Origin: an uncultured Clostridia bacterium
Lineage (GTDB): Bacteria; Bacillota; Clostridia; Saccharofermentanales; Saccharofermentanaceae
Assembly: GCA_947165785.1 (NCBI GenBank)
Contig: CAMVBS010000005.1
Location: forward strand, 1 to 63,657
Direction of reading: 5' to 3'
Length of the DNA: 63,657 nt
This document shows, piece by piece, positions 16,835 through 25,240 of this stretch. The notes under the pieces were generated by a model. That model saw nothing but the letters and a program-made list of their open reading frames with translations. It was not told the DNA's origin and ran no database searches. Numbering within the stretch: the stretch's first letter is position 1; each line of letters begins with the position of its first letter. Both the position numbers and the translations under genes were made by a program.

Positions 16835-17352
16835 TGCGTCGTACATATTTGAAAAAGTTATTAAAGACTGCCGTCATTATCGCAACACTTGTTGTTGCGT
16901 TGACGGCAGTTTCTTGTAAGAAAGAAAAGAATTCCGTTGAAAGATTCTACGGGGACATCTCTTATGATGCTCCCATGCTCGTCATGTCCATGGAGGAAGT
17001 GGAGGATGAGGAAGAACCCGGTATCGTCTACCGAGAGATAGAAGACATGGATGCGGTGCTCAATAATTCCACTGTGCCGGTAATGATATATTTTTATTCT
17101 TCTACGGCAACAGATGTAGCAGGCGTAACTGCAGGCGTTGAAGATATTGCCCAAAAACTCGACGGAAGAGTCATAGTTTTGTCAGTCGACATCATGAGGC
17201 TTAGAGATGTGGCTTCAAGATTTAAGGTACAGTACGTTCCGGATTTCGTTTTGGTACAGGGTAACAATGTTAAATCTTCCTTCAATGCGATAGATTACGA
17301 TTACTGGACGACAACTGACGTGTATAATTGGCTTATAAACGAAGGAGTATAA
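16834..17352 (+). CDS. Thioredoxin-like lipoprotein without CxxC
   Basis: The protein is 172 residues. A basic N-terminus, a hydrophobic stretch and the lipobox AVSC (C28) mark a lipoprotein signal. Residues ~75-165 look like a thioredoxin fold: VPVMIYFYSS as the first strand, VIVLSVDIMRLRDVASRFKV as the helix-strand pair and YVPDFVLVQG carrying the cis-Pro before the last strands. Where thioredoxins have WCxxC, this protein has YSSTATD, so it cannot do dithiol chemistry. It may bind a partner or chaperone. It is translationally coupled to mrp (TGATG), an unusual pairing, and ispF follows after 7 bp. Confidence 0.75.
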   Translation: MRRTYLKKLLKTAVIIATLVVALTAVSCKKEKNSVERFYGDISYDAPMLVMSMEEVEDEEEPGIVYREIEDMDAVLNNSTVPVMIYFYSSTATDVAGVTAGVEDIAQKLDGRVIVLSVDIMRLRDVASRFKVQYVPDFVLVQGNNVKSSFNAIDYDYWTTTDVYNWLINEGV

Positions 17353-17359
17353 AGATCTC

Positions 17360-17869
17360 ATGGAATACGCATACATCACAACTATCGGACAGGACAGTCA
17401 TGCTTTCGACATGACAAAGGGCGAGGCAAATATAATGCTCGGAGCGATCGAGATACCGAATGCTCATCCGTACATAGCCAACAGCGACGGTGATGTTGTG
17501 CTGCATTCTCTCACAAATGCTATCTCGGGATTCACATGCCGCAACATCCTTGGAGGTGTTGCAGATAAGATGTGCCTTGAGCAGGGTATAAAAGACAGCA
17601 GGGAATACCTGAAGGTAGCACTTGAGGATCTGAAAAAGATCAAAGGGGCAAGTATTGTCCATGTTTCAATGACCATAGAATGTAAAAGACCCAAGCTCTC
17701 TCCTCATATTGAGAAGATGCGCTTGAGTCTTAGTACTCTTCTTGATATCCAGGCCTCTCATATCGGCATTACTGCAACGACAGGAGAAGGTCTTACCGGA
17801 TTTGGCAGGGGAGAAGGGATTCAGGTTATATCCCTTATTAGTTTCCGCTCTCAGCTGCCTGACGCTTAA
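17360..17869 (+). CDS. ispF: IspF-like 2-C-methyl-D-erythritol 2,4-cyclodiphosphate synthase, divergent subfamily
   Basis: The protein is 169 residues. IspF closes CDP-ME-2-phosphate to MEcPP in isoprenoid synthesis. The metal ligands are kept: D12 and H14 in GQDSH, and H49 in SDGDVVLHSL. Two other signature parts differ from E. coli IspF. The DIGKLFPDTD loop is replaced by NILGGVADKM, and ATTTEKLGFTGRGEG becomes ATTGEGLTGFGRGEG, so the substrate-binding Lys is missing. I recall a GQDSH subfamily with these same features, so this is probably a lineage variant. AAGGAG precedes the ATG. The gene is third in an mrp-led operon and overlaps the opposing ispD by 32 bp. Confidence 0.82.
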   Translation: MEYAYITTIGQDSHAFDMTKGEANIMLGAIEIPNAHPYIANSDGDVVLHSLTNAISGFTCRNILGGVADKMCLEQGIKDSREYLKVALEDLKKIKGASIVHVSMTIECKRPKLSPHIEKMRLSLSTLLDIQASHIGITATTGEGLTGFGRGEGIQVISLISFRSQLPDA

Positions 17870-19625
17870 GGATCAATTCTGCGTAATCGATATCCTCTTT
17901 GGTAGTGATTTTGATGTTGGAGTAAGAACCCTCAACAAGATGTACCTTAAGATGGATTGCCTCAGCAAGTGATGTATCATCAGTTGCTTCGATATTATTC
18001 TGGATTCCGTTAACATATGACTTGATAAGCTTATCAAATCTGAAGACTTGTGGTGTCTGAACTTCCATAAGCTCGTCTCTTGCAGGTGTGGAAACAACTT
18101 CAGGAGACTTGAATGGTGAAGCATTAGCCGCAGGTCTTGTCGCAGCCGGTCTTGCAGCAGGCCTCGTTGCAGCAGGCCTCGTTGCAGCAGCAGGTCTGTT
18201 AACTGCAGGTCTTGTCGCAGCCGGTCTTGCAGCTGGTCTGGATGCCGGAGCATTTGCAGGTCTCTCACCAGGTCTTACAGCACCTGCCTGTCTCTTAACA
18301 GGAGGTCTCTGGTTAACAGGTCTGTTCTGATTCTGTACAGGAGCAGCTGTCTCCTTCGGCGGATCATATCTCTTAAATGGAGAATTGTTTGGAACCTCCG
18401 GTTCTTCCTTAGCAACTTCTTCTTCAGGTTCAACAGGTCTTGCAGGTTCCTCATCCGGGTTGATGGTACTGATATCGATCCTCTTGAATGGAGAATCAGG
18501 TCTTACATAAGGTTTCTTAGGCTCAACCTTAGGCTTTTCAGCCTCTTCCTTTTCCTTCTTAACGAGTTCTGCAGCTGCTCTTCTAAGTTCCTCTTTATTA
18601 GCTGCATTCATAACAGCACCGCCAAGTCTCTCAGCGAGGGAAGGAAGCTTGGAAATATAATCCATTCCAAGTCCGAGCATAGGCTTCTTTTGAGGAGTAA
18701 GCTCATCGGCCGGTCTGGAAACGAACTTTTCAAGTCTTATGTCACCATCATCGTAATTTTTTGGAGCTTGAAACGGATTGACCTCCGGCTCCGGTTCCGG
18801 TGCCTTATAAGGTGTGAATGGTGACGGTGCAGAAGGAGTAGCAGCGATATTCGGATTGTTTGCTCCGAGTCTTCTGCTTTCCATAAGTTCTGTAAGAGAT
18901 GAGAAAGTAGGTGCAGCAGGAGTAGGATCTTCACGAACTTCTTCTACAGGCTCCTCTACTGTCTCTTCAACTGCTTCATCAGCAGGGATCTCAGGTTCTT
19001 CCTTACCTACTGTAGGGATGGAACTGAATATATCATCGTCTTGTGCAAGGCTTGCGCTTGCAGCAGCTGATCTTGGAGCAACTCTTGTTCTTGGAGCCTC
19101 TTCAGCGGTGTCGATCCTTGTCTGTTTGATCGTGCTCTTGACCGGAACAGCTGCAGCACAGATATCATACTGCAAAGCTCCCTCAAGACAACGCTCGAGA
19201 GTAGGCTGGTCAACAAGACATCTTGCTCCGTCGTGAATAAAGACTATATCATTGTCGTTTGGCGGGAATGGAAGGTCAGCCAATGCTTCGATACCTTTCC
19301 ATACGGATTCCATTCTGCTGGAACCGCCAGTGATTACTGCTTGAACAAAATCGAATTTGTTGTAACGGACCATTCCGTTAACTCTGTATACCAATTGATC
19401 ACTTGTAACTACTACAGCACGAATCGTAATTCCTGCAGGTGCCAGGTTATCAGAAAATGTCTGGAAAGCTCCAAGGGTTCTCTCGATGACGGTAGAGCCG
19501 TCGATCTCCATAACCTGCTTGTTCTCATCGGATTCCATTCTGGTGCTCAGACCCGCGGCCGGAATAATAACGAAGATTCTGTTGATGTTAGCATTCTTGA
19601 TCTTGTTAGGTGTTACCGGACTCAT
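17838..19625 (-). CDS. ispD: IspD with ~340-residue low-complexity insertion
   Basis: The protein is 595 residues; IspD is normally ~230. It transfers CMP from CTP to MEP in the isoprenoid pathway. Residues 1-170 hold the N-terminal part: PAAGLSTRM with the CTP-binding Arg, GGSSRMESV, HDGARCLV and PVKSTIKQT. The last ~78 residues hold the rest: VQTPQVFRF, TDDTSLAEA, VEGSYSNIKITTKED. Between them lie about 340 residues of Pro/Ala/Glu/Lys/Arg-rich sequence with repeated SPFK and RPAATRPA units. No stop or shift interrupts the frame. The ATG at 19625 is chosen because AAAGG sits 9 nt before it. It is the second gene after radA and converges with ispF. Confidence 0.9.
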   Translation of the reverse strand: MSPVTPNKIKNANINRIFVIIPAAGLSTRMESDENKQVMEIDGSTVIERTLGAFQTFSDNLAPAGITIRAVVVTSDQLVYRVNGMVRYNKFDFVQAVITGGSSRMESVWKGIEALADLPFPPNDNDIVFIHDGARCLVDQPTLERCLEGALQYDICAAAVPVKSTIKQTRIDTAEEAPRTRVAPRSAAASASLAQDDDIFSSIPTVGKEEPEIPADEAVEETVEEPVEEVREDPTPAAPTFSSLTELMESRRLGANNPNIAATPSAPSPFTPYKAPEPEPEVNPFQAPKNYDDGDIRLEKFVSRPADELTPQKKPMLGLGMDYISKLPSLAERLGGAVMNAANKEELRRAAAELVKKEKEEAEKPKVEPKKPYVRPDSPFKRIDISTINPDEEPARPVEPEEEVAKEEPEVPNNSPFKRYDPPKETAAPVQNQNRPVNQRPPVKRQAGAVRPGERPANAPASRPAARPAATRPAVNRPAAATRPAATRPAARPAATRPAANASPFKSPEVVSTPARDELMEVQTPQVFRFDKLIKSYVNGIQNNIEATDDTSLAEAIHLKVHLVEGSYSNIKITTKEDIDYAELILKRQAAESGN

Positions 19626-19650
19626 AAACATTTACCTTTCTTACTTTTCA

Positions 19651-21114
19651 TCAGGAAAACAGTATGTCTACTGCCTCTGACAGATTGTCTGCATATATGC
19701 ATTCCAACGAGGAGATTTTATCACAATTATTTGTTGATTTGTCATTATTTTTAAATAAAACATTTTTATCTTTTGAAACGCCTGATTTTTCGACTGTTTT
19801 TTTACAAGATGAAGGCAATATCAGGGTAGTTATGCCGGATTTTGAAGCACAGTCGATCCTCTGTGAAAGCTGGCTTACGGGACGGAGTTCTCCCGTTAAT
19901 CCGACTTCGCCGAGGATCATCGTATCAGCCTTGACAGGTATTCCTCTGACAGATGAAATGACCGCTGCAAGAATTGCAAGATCCAGAGCGGGATCGGAGA
20001 CCTTAAGACCTCCTACAACGTTAATGAATGAATCGAACGAAGGGGTGTTGAGCTTAAGGAATTTATCTGCTACAGCAAGAAGCATTGTAACCCTGTTTTT
20101 TTCAAGTCCTGTACACATCCTTTGAGCGTTGGAATAACCGGATGCGGTCATCAAAGCCTGTATCTCGACTGCGACTGCCTTTGTTCCTTCGATCGCAGCT
20201 GTAAGCGAGGACCCCGGAACATTGACCGGATGCCCGCTTATGAGTATCGACTGGAAATCCTTTACCGGTACAAGTCCTTTCTCCGTCATCTCGAAAAAAC
20301 AGATCTCTCCGCTCTTTCCGAACCTGTTCTTAATGGATCTGAGAAGTCTTAATGCGCCCAGGTCTTCACCTTCGAAGTAAAGGACCGTATCTACCATGTG
20401 TTCCAATGTCTTAGGACCTGCGATATTTCCGTCCTTGGTAATGTGACCGACAAGGAATATCGGGATATTGTTCGTCTTGGCGATCCTTACAAGTCCTGCG
20501 GTGACTTCTCGTGCTTGGGAAACACTGCCCGGAGTGCCTTGAATGTTCTCTGAATAAAGTGTTTGGATGGAGTCGATGATACAAAGGGAAGGCTGTACCT
20601 TCAAAAGTTCCTCGGCAATCCTTTCAAAGCATGTGAGAGAACAGATCGTAATGCCTTCTTTGTCGATCCCGAGCCTGTCTGCACGAAGTGCGATCTGACT
20701 GGCTGATTCTTCGCCTGAGACATAAAAGACATCACCCTTTGATGAATCGAAAGTTCCGGCAAGTTGGAGCAGTAATGTTGATTTACCTATACCTGGTTCT
20801 CCGCCTATCAAAGTTATGCTTCCTTCGGTTATTCCGCCTCCTAAGATGGTATCGATGGCAGGAAGGCCCGAACTGATCCTTACATAGTTATCTTTCTCGG
20901 CATCTTTGAGCTTGACGGTTGTCTTGCTGTCTGTCCAGGAAAACTGGTTGGCGGAATGGACAGGGCTATCCTTGAGCCCTTTCTTATCGCTGCCTGTTAC
21001 CCTGGTTGATTCTGTCATCGTATTCCATGCCCCGCATGACGGACATTTTCCTGACCAGCCTGTTGTCTCAAAACCGCATTCACTGCAAAAAAAAGAGATG
21101 TTTTTCTTAGCCAT
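19651..21114 (-). CDS. radA: RadA DNA repair/recombination ATPase
   Basis: The protein is 487 residues, the normal RadA (Sms) length plus a little. The N-terminal zinc finger FFCSECGFE-x6-KCPSCGAW (C-x2-C and C-x2-C) is complete. Walker A is GGEPGIGKST, and the RadA-specific KNRFG motif is intact in SIKNRFGKSGEI. The C-terminal Lon-like domain follows, with the DPALDLAILAAVISS segment. RadA drives branch migration in homologous recombination on the cytosolic nucleoid. A Lys- and Asn-rich stretch near the C-terminus (KTVEKSGVSKDKN) is an extra loop. The stop is 25 bp before ispD, which it probably shares a transcript with. Confidence 0.96.
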   Translation of the reverse strand: MAKKNISFFCSECGFETTGWSGKCPSCGAWNTMTESTRVTGSDKKGLKDSPVHSANQFSWTDSKTTVKLKDAEKDNYVRISSGLPAIDTILGGGITEGSITLIGGEPGIGKSTLLLQLAGTFDSSKGDVFYVSGEESASQIALRADRLGIDKEGITICSLTCFERIAEELLKVQPSLCIIDSIQTLYSENIQGTPGSVSQAREVTAGLVRIAKTNNIPIFLVGHITKDGNIAGPKTLEHMVDTVLYFEGEDLGALRLLRSIKNRFGKSGEICFFEMTEKGLVPVKDFQSILISGHPVNVPGSSLTAAIEGTKAVAVEIQALMTASGYSNAQRMCTGLEKNRVTMLLAVADKFLKLNTPSFDSFINVVGGLKVSDPALDLAILAAVISSVRGIPVKADTMILGEVGLTGELRPVSQLSQRIDCASKSGITTLILPSSCKKTVEKSGVSKDKNVLFKNNDKSTNNCDKISSLECIYADNLSEAVDILFS

Positions 21115-21161
21115 ATCTGCACTTCCAAGTTAATATTTTTAACAATTATATCACTGGGTTT

Positions 21162-21191
21162 TCGACAAAATACGTACAGTTGGAGTATACT
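21162..21191 (+). promoter_or_regulatory. Promoter of the AMP-binding gene
   Basis: TCGACA (21162-21167), 18-nt spacer, TATACT (21186-21191). Confidence 0.45.
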
Positions 21192-21223
21192 GTAAAAAAT
21201 CTTTGGGGGAGTTTTGGGAAAGT

Positions 21224-22969
21224 ATGGATAAGCCGTGGATGAAACAATATGACGGTGATATCGAAAACAGGCTTGAATTTTTCAAAGGATCGGCATATGA
21301 GCAGTTGAAAAAGAAGGCTTCTGAGGTCCCGGGTAATTATGCACTGAATCTCTTTTCTTACACTCTCACTTTTAAGGAACTGATCACGAAGATCGATAAA
21401 ACAGCTGATCTTTTGTGGCAGGAAGGATTCCGTAAAGGAGACAACATCCTTATCTGTATTCCGAATATCCCTGTTTTTTTCTTCTTGTTTTATGCTGCCA
21501 ATAAGCTGGGACTTATCGTGACAGTTTTGAATTATCAGTCAACTTATGCAATGATCAATTCCGTGATCCGTGAGTGCTCGTGCAAAGGTCTTGTGATAAA
21601 CCAAAGCAAACTTCCAAGACTTGATGATGCTCTTAGAGATACTGAAATATCATTGGTCTTAGTTTGTAATGACGGTGATTATGTTAATTTTATCGACAGG
21701 TTTAACCTGTATTTTTCTACTCCGCCTGAGTTGAGAGGAAAGAGGCAGGAGCTTCCAAAGTTCAAGAACAGGAAGATCGTAAGTTGGGTACAATTTTACG
21801 GCCAGGAGATCTCTTGTAAAGTTTCAACCGAAACAGTAGAGGGGACAGATCCCGCTTTTTTCCTGAATTCGGGATCTGCGACAGGTGAGCACATGATCGA
21901 AGTCTTTACGAATGAAAACATTACTTCGGCCGTGTCTATCGTCAGTCTTGGACTTGCTCTTGATAAAAATGATAATAACGACAAGAGTTCACTTTCTGCG
22001 GTCAACAATAACTACAGCATGGTCTTGACCATCTCTTTTCACAGCATGTTGTGCCTGGGAGTAGAAGTTATCCTCATGCCTTACTATAATCCTGGAAATT
22101 TTGCCGGAGTCCTTTTCTATCGTAAGCCCAGTATCTTATTCGGTTATCCGAGTATGTACATTAACCTCATGGAAAAGATCGAGACGACGAGTGCCTATAT
22201 GAGAAAGAGCATGGCATTTTTGGATACAGCCATCTCGATGGGTGATTCTTTTCCTATTGGCGAACGCAAGAAGTTCGATGTGTTCCTGGATAAGCATAAT
22301 TGCGGAGTTGAAATGCAGGAAGCATATGGCCTTACCGAATGTCTTTCCGTATGTTCGCTGACCCCTCTTTTCAAGGCCAGAGATAACTCGATGGGAATAC
22401 CGCTTCCGGGTGTCTTGATGAAGATAGTTGATCCGAATACCATGGTCGAACTTCCTTCCGGCAGGCAGGGAGAGATCTGTGTTTGTTCGCCGACATCCAT
22501 GGCCTATGTGAATAATGATCAGTCGGCAACTGATTCCATCCTGCGTAAGCACAGGGACGGCAGGACCTGGATCCATACAGGCGATATCGGACACATGGAT
22601 GATGACGGTTATTTCTATTTTGACTATATGAAAAAAAGGTGTGCCAATATCGGAGGAAGATCCGTATCCCTTAAGGCTGTCGAAGACACTGTGAAAAATG
22701 TATACGGTGTTGAAGATGTATGCGTCATCGACCAGGCAGACGAGAACGGAAACACTATCCTTGTTGCACTTGTTGTTCCGAACGACAGGTTTCTTTTCGA
22801 CAATGATAAGCTTGTTCAACTTAAAGACAGCATCGAGATGGAGTGTAATATGCTCCTTTTGGAGTATCAGAGACCTTCCAAGATCGAATACCGTGCTTCG
22901 CTTCCGAAAAACGGAGTAGGAGAGACTGATTATAAGCAGGTTGTAGCTGAGATGGCTGAGCAACACTAG
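21224..22969 (+). CDS. AMP-binding (acyl-CoA synthetase-like) protein with altered active site
   Basis: The protein is 581 residues from the ATG at 21224; a TTG at 21203 gives seven more residues but has no good ribosome-binding site. The fold is ANL-type: CIPNIPVFFFLFYAANKLG, YGLTEC (A5) and HTGDIGHMDDDGYFYF (A7, with the ribose-binding Asp) are recognisable. Two catalytic parts are not canonical. The phosphate loop TSGTTGxPK is NSGSATGEHMIE, without the Lys. The C-terminal A10 motif, normally with a GK catalytic lysine, reads PKNGVGETDYKQ. Acid adenylation would therefore be weak or different. The family includes long-chain acyl-CoA ligases. It is monocistronic. Confidence 0.8.
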   Translation: MDKPWMKQYDGDIENRLEFFKGSAYEQLKKKASEVPGNYALNLFSYTLTFKELITKIDKTADLLWQEGFRKGDNILICIPNIPVFFFLFYAANKLGLIVTVLNYQSTYAMINSVIRECSCKGLVINQSKLPRLDDALRDTEISLVLVCNDGDYVNFIDRFNLYFSTPPELRGKRQELPKFKNRKIVSWVQFYGQEISCKVSTETVEGTDPAFFLNSGSATGEHMIEVFTNENITSAVSIVSLGLALDKNDNNDKSSLSAVNNNYSMVLTISFHSMLCLGVEVILMPYYNPGNFAGVLFYRKPSILFGYPSMYINLMEKIETTSAYMRKSMAFLDTAISMGDSFPIGERKKFDVFLDKHNCGVEMQEAYGLTECLSVCSLTPLFKARDNSMGIPLPGVLMKIVDPNTMVELPSGRQGEICVCSPTSMAYVNNDQSATDSILRKHRDGRTWIHTGDIGHMDDDGYFYFDYMKKRCANIGGRSVSLKAVEDTVKNVYGVEDVCVIDQADENGNTILVALVVPNDRFLFDNDKLVQLKDSIEMECNMLLLEYQRPSKIEYRASLPKNGVGETDYKQVVAEMAEQH

Positions 22970-23062
22970 ACGAAATCATTATATTTTCTTAACTTTTTCT
23001 TTATTTTTCCTTGTTTTAATGCTATTGTTACATCCTGGAATAATGTTTAGGAGGAAAGCATA

Positions 23063-25066
23063 ATGAAAAAATTTGCGATCAGATTTCTTTCGCTTCTCGT
23101 TGTTCTTTCCATGATGGCATCCGTAGCCGGATGTTCCGCCATCAAGGAAAAGTTCGGAGATAAAGAATCTGAAAGAACAGTACGTCACAAAGATAAAGAC
23201 GATGATGACGATGAGGACGACGATGATGACGATGAGGACGACGATGATGACGATGATCCGGTAGAGACTACCGAGACAACCGAATCAGAACCTGAGCCGG
23301 AGCCTTCTCTTGAGCCGACGGTTATGCCGGCTAATGATAAGCTCATCTTCCCGAATGAACCGTATTCTTACGACAAGGTTCATCCATATCATGAGCCTGG
23401 CAACATCACAGGCGATGAGGCAAAGGAAGAACTCAGCAACATCGAGCTCGATTATATCAAGGAAAGTCTTCAGGATGATTACGTTGATATAGTTATCCTT
23501 TTCGATGATTATGAGGCATACGGCCTTACGGCAGAGAATCCTTCCTGGGGAGATACGGATATCGATCCGGAGGGCGATCTTGAGATGGCTCAGAGCTATA
23601 TCGACAGACTTTACGAGATCGACTACGAATCACTTGATGAAGGAGACAGGATCTTCTACGATAAGTTCCTTTATGATCTTGAAGAGAGTAAGTACCTTGC
23701 ACAGTATCCTGGCTTCAATTATCTGACACCTGTATTTAATTCTCTTACAAGTTCCCAGTGCGATATCCTCTTTATCCTTGACGTATTGTCATTTGAGACA
23801 ACAGAGGATGCCGAGAACTACATAAAGCTCCTTATCGATACAGACAGATACTATGATGACCTCTGCGCATTTGAGGAGGAGAGGGTAGAGTACGGCTATG
23901 GTCTTACATCTGATGCATATGAGAACATAGCACTTACTTTTGATTCACTCGTTGAGCAGACAGATGATTGTTTCCTCTACGATTCATTCGCAGAAAGACT
24001 CGATGCTATCGATGGTATCACAGAGGATGAGAAGGCTGCTCTCATCGAAGAACACGAAGCAGCAATGAAGGACTATTTCTTCCCTGAGTTCCAGGAGTGC
24101 GCAGACAGAATGAGAGCACTTAAGGGCAAGGGTTCCAACGATAGCGGTATCGCAGCTTTTGACGGAGGTAAAGACCTCTATGCAGCGATCACACGTTCTC
24201 TTACTAATTCTCAGATCACACCTGAGGAGGCAGCTGAAAGAGTAGATGCTGCATTGGTAGATTGTTTTAACGTTTACCTTGAGGCAGCTTCTTCCGGTTC
24301 AGCAGGTTTGCAGCACGATTATACAGCAGGTGATATCCAGCAGAATCTTGATTACCTTTACGGAAAGATCTTCGAGTACTTCCCTGAGATCCCTGATCAT
24401 AAGTATGTCTTTAAGGAAGTTCCTGAGGTCTTTGCTGACAGCTTCAGTCCTGCAGCTTATCTCGGTTATCACCTTGATACATATGATTCCAACATGATCC
24501 TTGTTAACTCTTCCAAAGCAGAAGGCGATCTTGGTGCTACTCTTGCTCATGAGGGTTATCCGGGTCACATGTATCAGTCTGTTTATACAAGAAGCGTTGC
24601 AACACATCCTTATATGAGCATCGTAGGCTCTACAGGTTATAAGGAAGGTTGGGCACAGTATGTTCAGGTTAAGGCTGCTTCACTTTTCTTTGACGCAACA
24701 GAGGAAGAAGCTGAAGTATATGAGGCAGAAACTCTTCTTGATCTTTATCTTATGACTCGTATCGATATCGGTGTAGGTTATGAGGGATGGACAAAGGAAG
24801 AAGCTGCTCAGTATATTAACGATCTTCTCGGATTCCCTATCATTTCTGCTGACACTATCGCTGATGCATATGAGCTTGTTGCAGTTGATCCGGGATATTC
24901 AGTTAAGTACGGTGTAGGTTATATCCTTACAGTCGATACTTTTGATAAGATCGCTGAACTTGATCCTGATCTCTCACTTAAGGATATCCACAAGCTTTAT
25001 CTCGATGCTCAGACAGGTACGTTCGAGCAGATCTATGAGACAGTAAAGCGTGAGCTTGGCAAGTAA
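23063..25066 (+). CDS. DUF885 family lipoprotein, putative metallopeptidase
   Basis: The protein is 667 residues. A lipoprotein signal ends in the lipobox SVAGC. Residues ~46-65 are almost pure Asp/Glu, encoded by a 21-bp tandem repeat, followed by a Glu/Pro/Thr spacer. The rest is the helical DUF885 domain. Its hallmark HEGYPGH begins at H496, and its two His and Glu are probable zinc ligands by analogy with HExxH-type peptidases. A downstream Glu would complete the site. The protein would sit on the outer face of the membrane and may cleave peptides. Substrate and activity are unproven for this family. GGAGG lies before the ATG; a terminator follows. Confidence 0.88.
   Translation: MKKFAIRFLSLLVVLSMMASVAGCSAIKEKFGDKESERTVRHKDKDDDDDEDDDDDDEDDDDDDDPVETTETTESEPEPEPSLEPTVMPANDKLIFPNEPYSYDKVHPYHEPGNITGDEAKEELSNIELDYIKESLQDDYVDIVILFDDYEAYGLTAENPSWGDTDIDPEGDLEMAQSYIDRLYEIDYESLDEGDRIFYDKFLYDLEESKYLAQYPGFNYLTPVFNSLTSSQCDILFILDVLSFETTEDAENYIKLLIDTDRYYDDLCAFEEERVEYGYGLTSDAYENIALTFDSLVEQTDDCFLYDSFAERLDAIDGITEDEKAALIEEHEAAMKDYFFPEFQECADRMRALKGKGSNDSGIAAFDGGKDLYAAITRSLTNSQITPEEAAERVDAALVDCFNVYLEAASSGSAGLQHDYTAGDIQQNLDYLYGKIFEYFPEIPDHKYVFKEVPEVFADSFSPAAYLGYHLDTYDSNMILVNSSKAEGDLGATLAHEGYPGHMYQSVYTRSVATHPYMSIVGSTGYKEGWAQYVQVKAASLFFDATEEEAEVYEAETLLDLYLMTRIDIGVGYEGWTKEEAAQYINDLLGFPIISADTIADAYELVAVDPGYSVKYGVGYILTVDTFDKIAELDPDLSLKDIHKLYLDAQTGTFEQIYETVKRELGK
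23198..23257 (+). repeat. 21-bp tandem repeat coding for poly-Asp
   Basis: The unit codes for DDDDDED (GAC GAT GAT GAC GAT GAG GAC). Two exact copies (23198-23218, 23219-23239) are followed by a six-codon third copy whose last codon is GAT. Such identical DNA units can expand or contract by slippage in frame. Confidence 0.9.
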
Positions 25067-25086
25067 TATCAGAATATGATGATAAT

Positions 25087-25122
25087 AGGACCTGTTTCTG
25101 CAAAGAAGCAGGTCCTTTTTTT
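25087..25122 (+). terminator. Terminator after the DUF885 lipoprotein gene
   Basis: 8-bp stem AGGACCTG / CAGGTCCT with a 14-nt loop, followed by seven T. Confidence 0.9.
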
Positions 25123-25182
25123 GCTCGAAAATACTGAAATACCGCGGTTTTGACCAACTTTCAAAATAATTCAAAAAAATAT

Positions 25183-25209
25183 TTGTGTAAAATTTCATTA
25201 TGTTATAAT
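25183..25209 (+). promoter_or_regulatory. Promoter of the pseudo-PP2C gene
   Basis: TTTGTG, 15-16-nt spacer and a perfect TATAAT (25204-25209). The expected start site near 25216 excludes the in-frame ATG at 25214 and supports the ATG at 25241. Confidence 0.55.
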
Positions 25210-25240
25210 AGTTATGAATATTAGTTCGGAGGAGTTTTTC

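Noticed and set aside
18088..18330. Ala/Gly-rich open frame on the plus strand inside ispD
   Set aside because: It is the complement of the RPAATRPA repeat of ispD. It has no ribosome-binding site and its composition is that of a shadow frame.
23198..23257. CRISPR-like or satellite array
   Set aside because: It is a coding tandem repeat with no spacers, and the unit is a multiple of three.
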